A stretch of 64,000 nucleotides of DNA from Hippophae tibetana (lineage: Eukaryota > Streptophyta > Magnoliopsida > Rosales > Elaeagnaceae), in NCBI GenBank assembly GCA_037013495.1, contig CM072810.1:52872843-52936842 (forward strand), in the 5' to 3' direction. The notes under the pieces were generated by a model. That model saw only the letters and a list, made by a program, of their open reading frames with translations. It searched no databases and was not told the origin of the DNA. Below, piece by piece: positions 62,391-64,000 of this stretch. The position numbers were made by a program, and so were the translations under genes. Position 1 is the first letter of the stretch; each line of letters opens with the position of its first letter.

Positions 62391-64000
62391 CCCCCCGTGC
62401 ATGACACAAGTCATTCTAAATGCCACTTGGAAACAACATAGAAAGGTTACCCACAACCACAAACCCAGGGATGGATACTTACCTCGGTTGCATCATTCCG
62501 TCTCTTGTAAATGAACTTCACCTCGAACTTGTGCTTTTATGGGATACAAATTCGGAGATCATGTTTTGATAACAAATATAGGAAAAATAGCTAATCCTTC
62601 CTTCCTAAATCTTAAGCTTTCAATACGGGACGCTTGAACTGTCACCCTTAATCCTCTTTCAAAGCTCACAACAAGTCACGAGGATGTTACCCCCCCGTGC
62701 ACGACACAAGTCATTCTAAATGACACTTGGAAACAACAAAGAAAGGTTACCCACAACATAGAACCCAGGGATGGTACTTACCTCGGTTGCATCATTCCGT
62801 CTCTTGTAAGCGAACTTTACCTCGAACTTGTGCTTTTATGGGACACAAACCTCAGATCATGTTTTGATACCAAACATAGGAAAAATAGCTAATCCTTCCT
62901 TCCTAAAGCTTAAGCTTTGAATACGGGACGCTTGAACTGCCACCCTTAATCCTCGTTCAAAGCTCACAACAAGTCACGAGGATGTTACCCCCCCGTGCAC
63001 GACACAAGTCATTCTAAATGACACTTGGAAACAACAAGGAAAGGTTACCCACAACAATGAACCCAGGGATGGTACTTACCTCGGTTGCATCATTCCGTCT
63101 CTTGTAAGCGAACTTCACCTCTAAGTTGTGCTTTTATGGGATACAAATCGGAGATCATGTTTTGATACCAAACATAGGAAAATAGCTAATCCTTCCTTTC
63201 TAAAGCTTAAGCTTTCAATACGGGACGCTTGAACTGTCACCCTTAATCCTCGTTCAAAGCTCACAACAAGTCACGAGGATGTTACCCCCCCGTGCATTAC
63301 ACAAGTCATTCTAAATGACACTTGGAAACAACATAGAAAGGTTACCCACAACCACAAACCCAGGGATGGATACTTACCTCGGTTGCATCATTCCGTCTCT
63401 TGTAAATGAACTTCACCTCGAACTTGTGCTTTTATAGGATACAAATTCGGAGATCATGTTTTGATAACAAATATAGGAAAAATAGCTAATCCTTCCTTCC
63501 TAAAGCTTAAGCTTCCCATACGGGACGCTTGAACTGTCACCCTTAATCCTCGTTCAAAGATCACAACAAGTCACAAGGCTGTTACCCCCCGTGCACGACA
63601 CAAGTCATTCTAAATGACACTTGGAAACAACAAAGAAAGGTTACCTACAACAACGAACCCCGGGATGGTACTTACCTCGGTTGCATCATTCCGTCTCTTG
63701 TAAGCGAACTTCACCTCGAACTTGTGCTTTTATGGGATCCAAATCGGAGATCATGTTTTGATACCAAACATAGGAAAATAGTTAATCCTTCCTTCCTAAA
63801 GCTTAAGCTTTCCAAGCGGGAAGCTTGAACTGTCACCCTTAATCCTCGTTCAAAGATCACAACAAGTCACGAGGCTGTTACCCCCCGTGCACGACACAAG
63901 TCATTTTAAATGACACTTGGAAACAACATAGAAAGGTTACCCACAACAACGAACCCCGGGATGGTACTTACCTCGGTTGCATCATTCCGTCTCTTGTAAG
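62390..64000. repeat. Copy of 57.04-58.65 kb, 5350-bp offset, cut by window end
   Basis: GCATTACAC at 57944 and 63294, and CCTACAACAACG at 58294 and 63644, are 5350 bp apart (18 monomers). The order of A-like, B, D, A, CCTACAAC monomer and E continues to the last base, so the window stops inside an E monomer. Private change: AATGCCACTTGG near 62420. Confidence 0.78.

Larger units (their letters stand above)
1..64000. repeat. Satellite DNA array, ~298-bp monomer, ~215 copies
   Basis: The window is filled by one head-to-tail monomer family. The phase marker GTCATT (start of a short dyad) occurs at 207, 505, 802, 1101, 1397, 1694, 1993 and 2290, and still keeps step at 63900. Early spacings are 296-299 bp, and 63693 bp over 214 periods gives 297.6 bp. 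Copies share the same word order: CTTACCTCGG, ATTCCGTCTCTTG, TGCTTTTATGGGA, GATCAT, TTTTGATA, TCCTTCCTTCC, GGGACGCTTGAAC, CACCCTTAATCC, ACAAGTCACGAGG, GTTACCCC, GTGCACGACACAAG. Between copies I see scattered substitutions and C-run changes, and no foreign insert. One 300-bp sample (8221-8520) has 83 C, 47 G and about 43% G+C. The array runs off both ends, so its full size is unknown. Function is inferred only: arrays like this are typical of centromeric or other constitutive heterochromatin. I do not recognise the family or the species. Confidence 0.98.
20950..64000. repeat. Right array domain, marked by C-type (SpeI) monomers
   Basis: F monomers stop and a new variant appears: AACTAGTG (SpeI) at 22654, 25028, 26512, 27999, 29486, 38717, 40199, 50925, 58961 and 60445. 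It always goes with GATCATATTTTG, AATCTTAAG, TACGCGACGC, GTTGAAAGATC and a five-C run. E monomers (GGGATCCAAAT) are common here but occur only once on the left (about 1231). The CCTACAACAACG marker occurs only here: 21092, 21688, 22283, 24361, 36262, 38050, 58294, 63644. Types A, B and D are shared with the left domain. Confidence 0.78.

Noticed and set aside
1-64000. CRISPR array
   Set aside because: The whole ~298-bp unit is repeated with no alternation of short repeats and unique spacers, and there are no cas genes.
1-64000. Ribosomal DNA spacer subrepeats or 5S rDNA array
   Set aside because: A 298-bp period could suggest 5S rDNA, but I find no 5S-like internal promoter, no ~120-bp conserved gene core and no T-run terminator. 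Variation is spread along the entire monomer.
1-64000. Tandem LTR or transposon-derived array
   Set aside because: No terminal repeat pair, primer-binding site, polypurine tract, target-site duplication or transposase/reverse-transcriptase coding is visible in any monomer. An old origin from a transposon cannot be ruled out, but nothing here shows it.
1-64000. Telomeric or interstitial telomere repeats
   Set aside because: No run of TTTAGGG, TTAGGG or a similar short unit occurs. The C-runs are single homopolymers, one per monomer.

Overview
The whole window is one uninterrupted tandem satellite array. Nothing else is visible. A C-rich monomer of about 298 bp is repeated head to tail from the first base to the last. 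Taking the GTCATT dyad as phase marker, the first copy is at 207 and the last at 63900. That span holds 214 periods, a mean of 297.6 bp, so there are about 215 monomers. Every monomer I read points the same way. I see no gene, RNA gene, transposon, microsatellite block, inversion or unique spacer. A pure array this long, with higher-order repeats, points to a eukaryotic nuclear genome, in a centromeric, pericentromeric or other heterochromatic block. I do not recognise the monomer and cannot name the species. A plant is a reasonable guess, but the sequence does not prove it.

The monomers fall into a few recognisable variants. Type A has AATTCGGAG followed by GATAACAAATATAGG. Type B has ACAAACCTCAGATC. 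Type C has a SpeI site (AACTAGTG) and a short run of five C. Type D has CTAAGTTGTGC with TCCTTTCTAAA. Type E has GGGATCCAAAT. Type F has ATCGTAGATC with AAGCGTAAGC. Their order repeats, giving nested higher-order repeats (HORs) of 2, 3, 5, 6, about 16 and 22 monomers.

Layout. 1-20.95 kb is a left domain holding all eight F monomers. It contains a 6-mer of 1782 bp (1.89-5.45 kb), a 3-mer step of 892 bp (about 5.98-7.67 kb), three 1787-bp 6-mers in tandem with no difference seen by eye (8.045-13.404 kb), and a mosaic with a 22-monomer offset (13.4-20.93 kb). 20.95-64 kb is a right domain holding all ten C monomers. It contains 5-mers of 1484-1487 bp (25.0-30.5 kb), 3-mers of 894 bp carrying a private KpnI site (30.5-49.9 kb), a 1788-bp 6-mer pair (34.55-38.13 kb), a 15/16-mer pair (41.1-50.1 kb), three 1785-1788-bp 6-mers that differ mainly in C-run length (51.17-56.42 kb), and a copy of the 36.8-41.4 kb segment 20244 bp downstream at 57.0-61.6 kb.

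The pattern is that of an array evolving by unequal exchange and conversion in whole-monomer steps. Nearly every long-range offset I measured is close to a multiple of 297.6. Short open reading frames (up to 126 codons) recur at the same monomer phase on both strands and are by-products of the repeat. Block edges below are read by eye and are good to tens of bases unless an exact marker is given.
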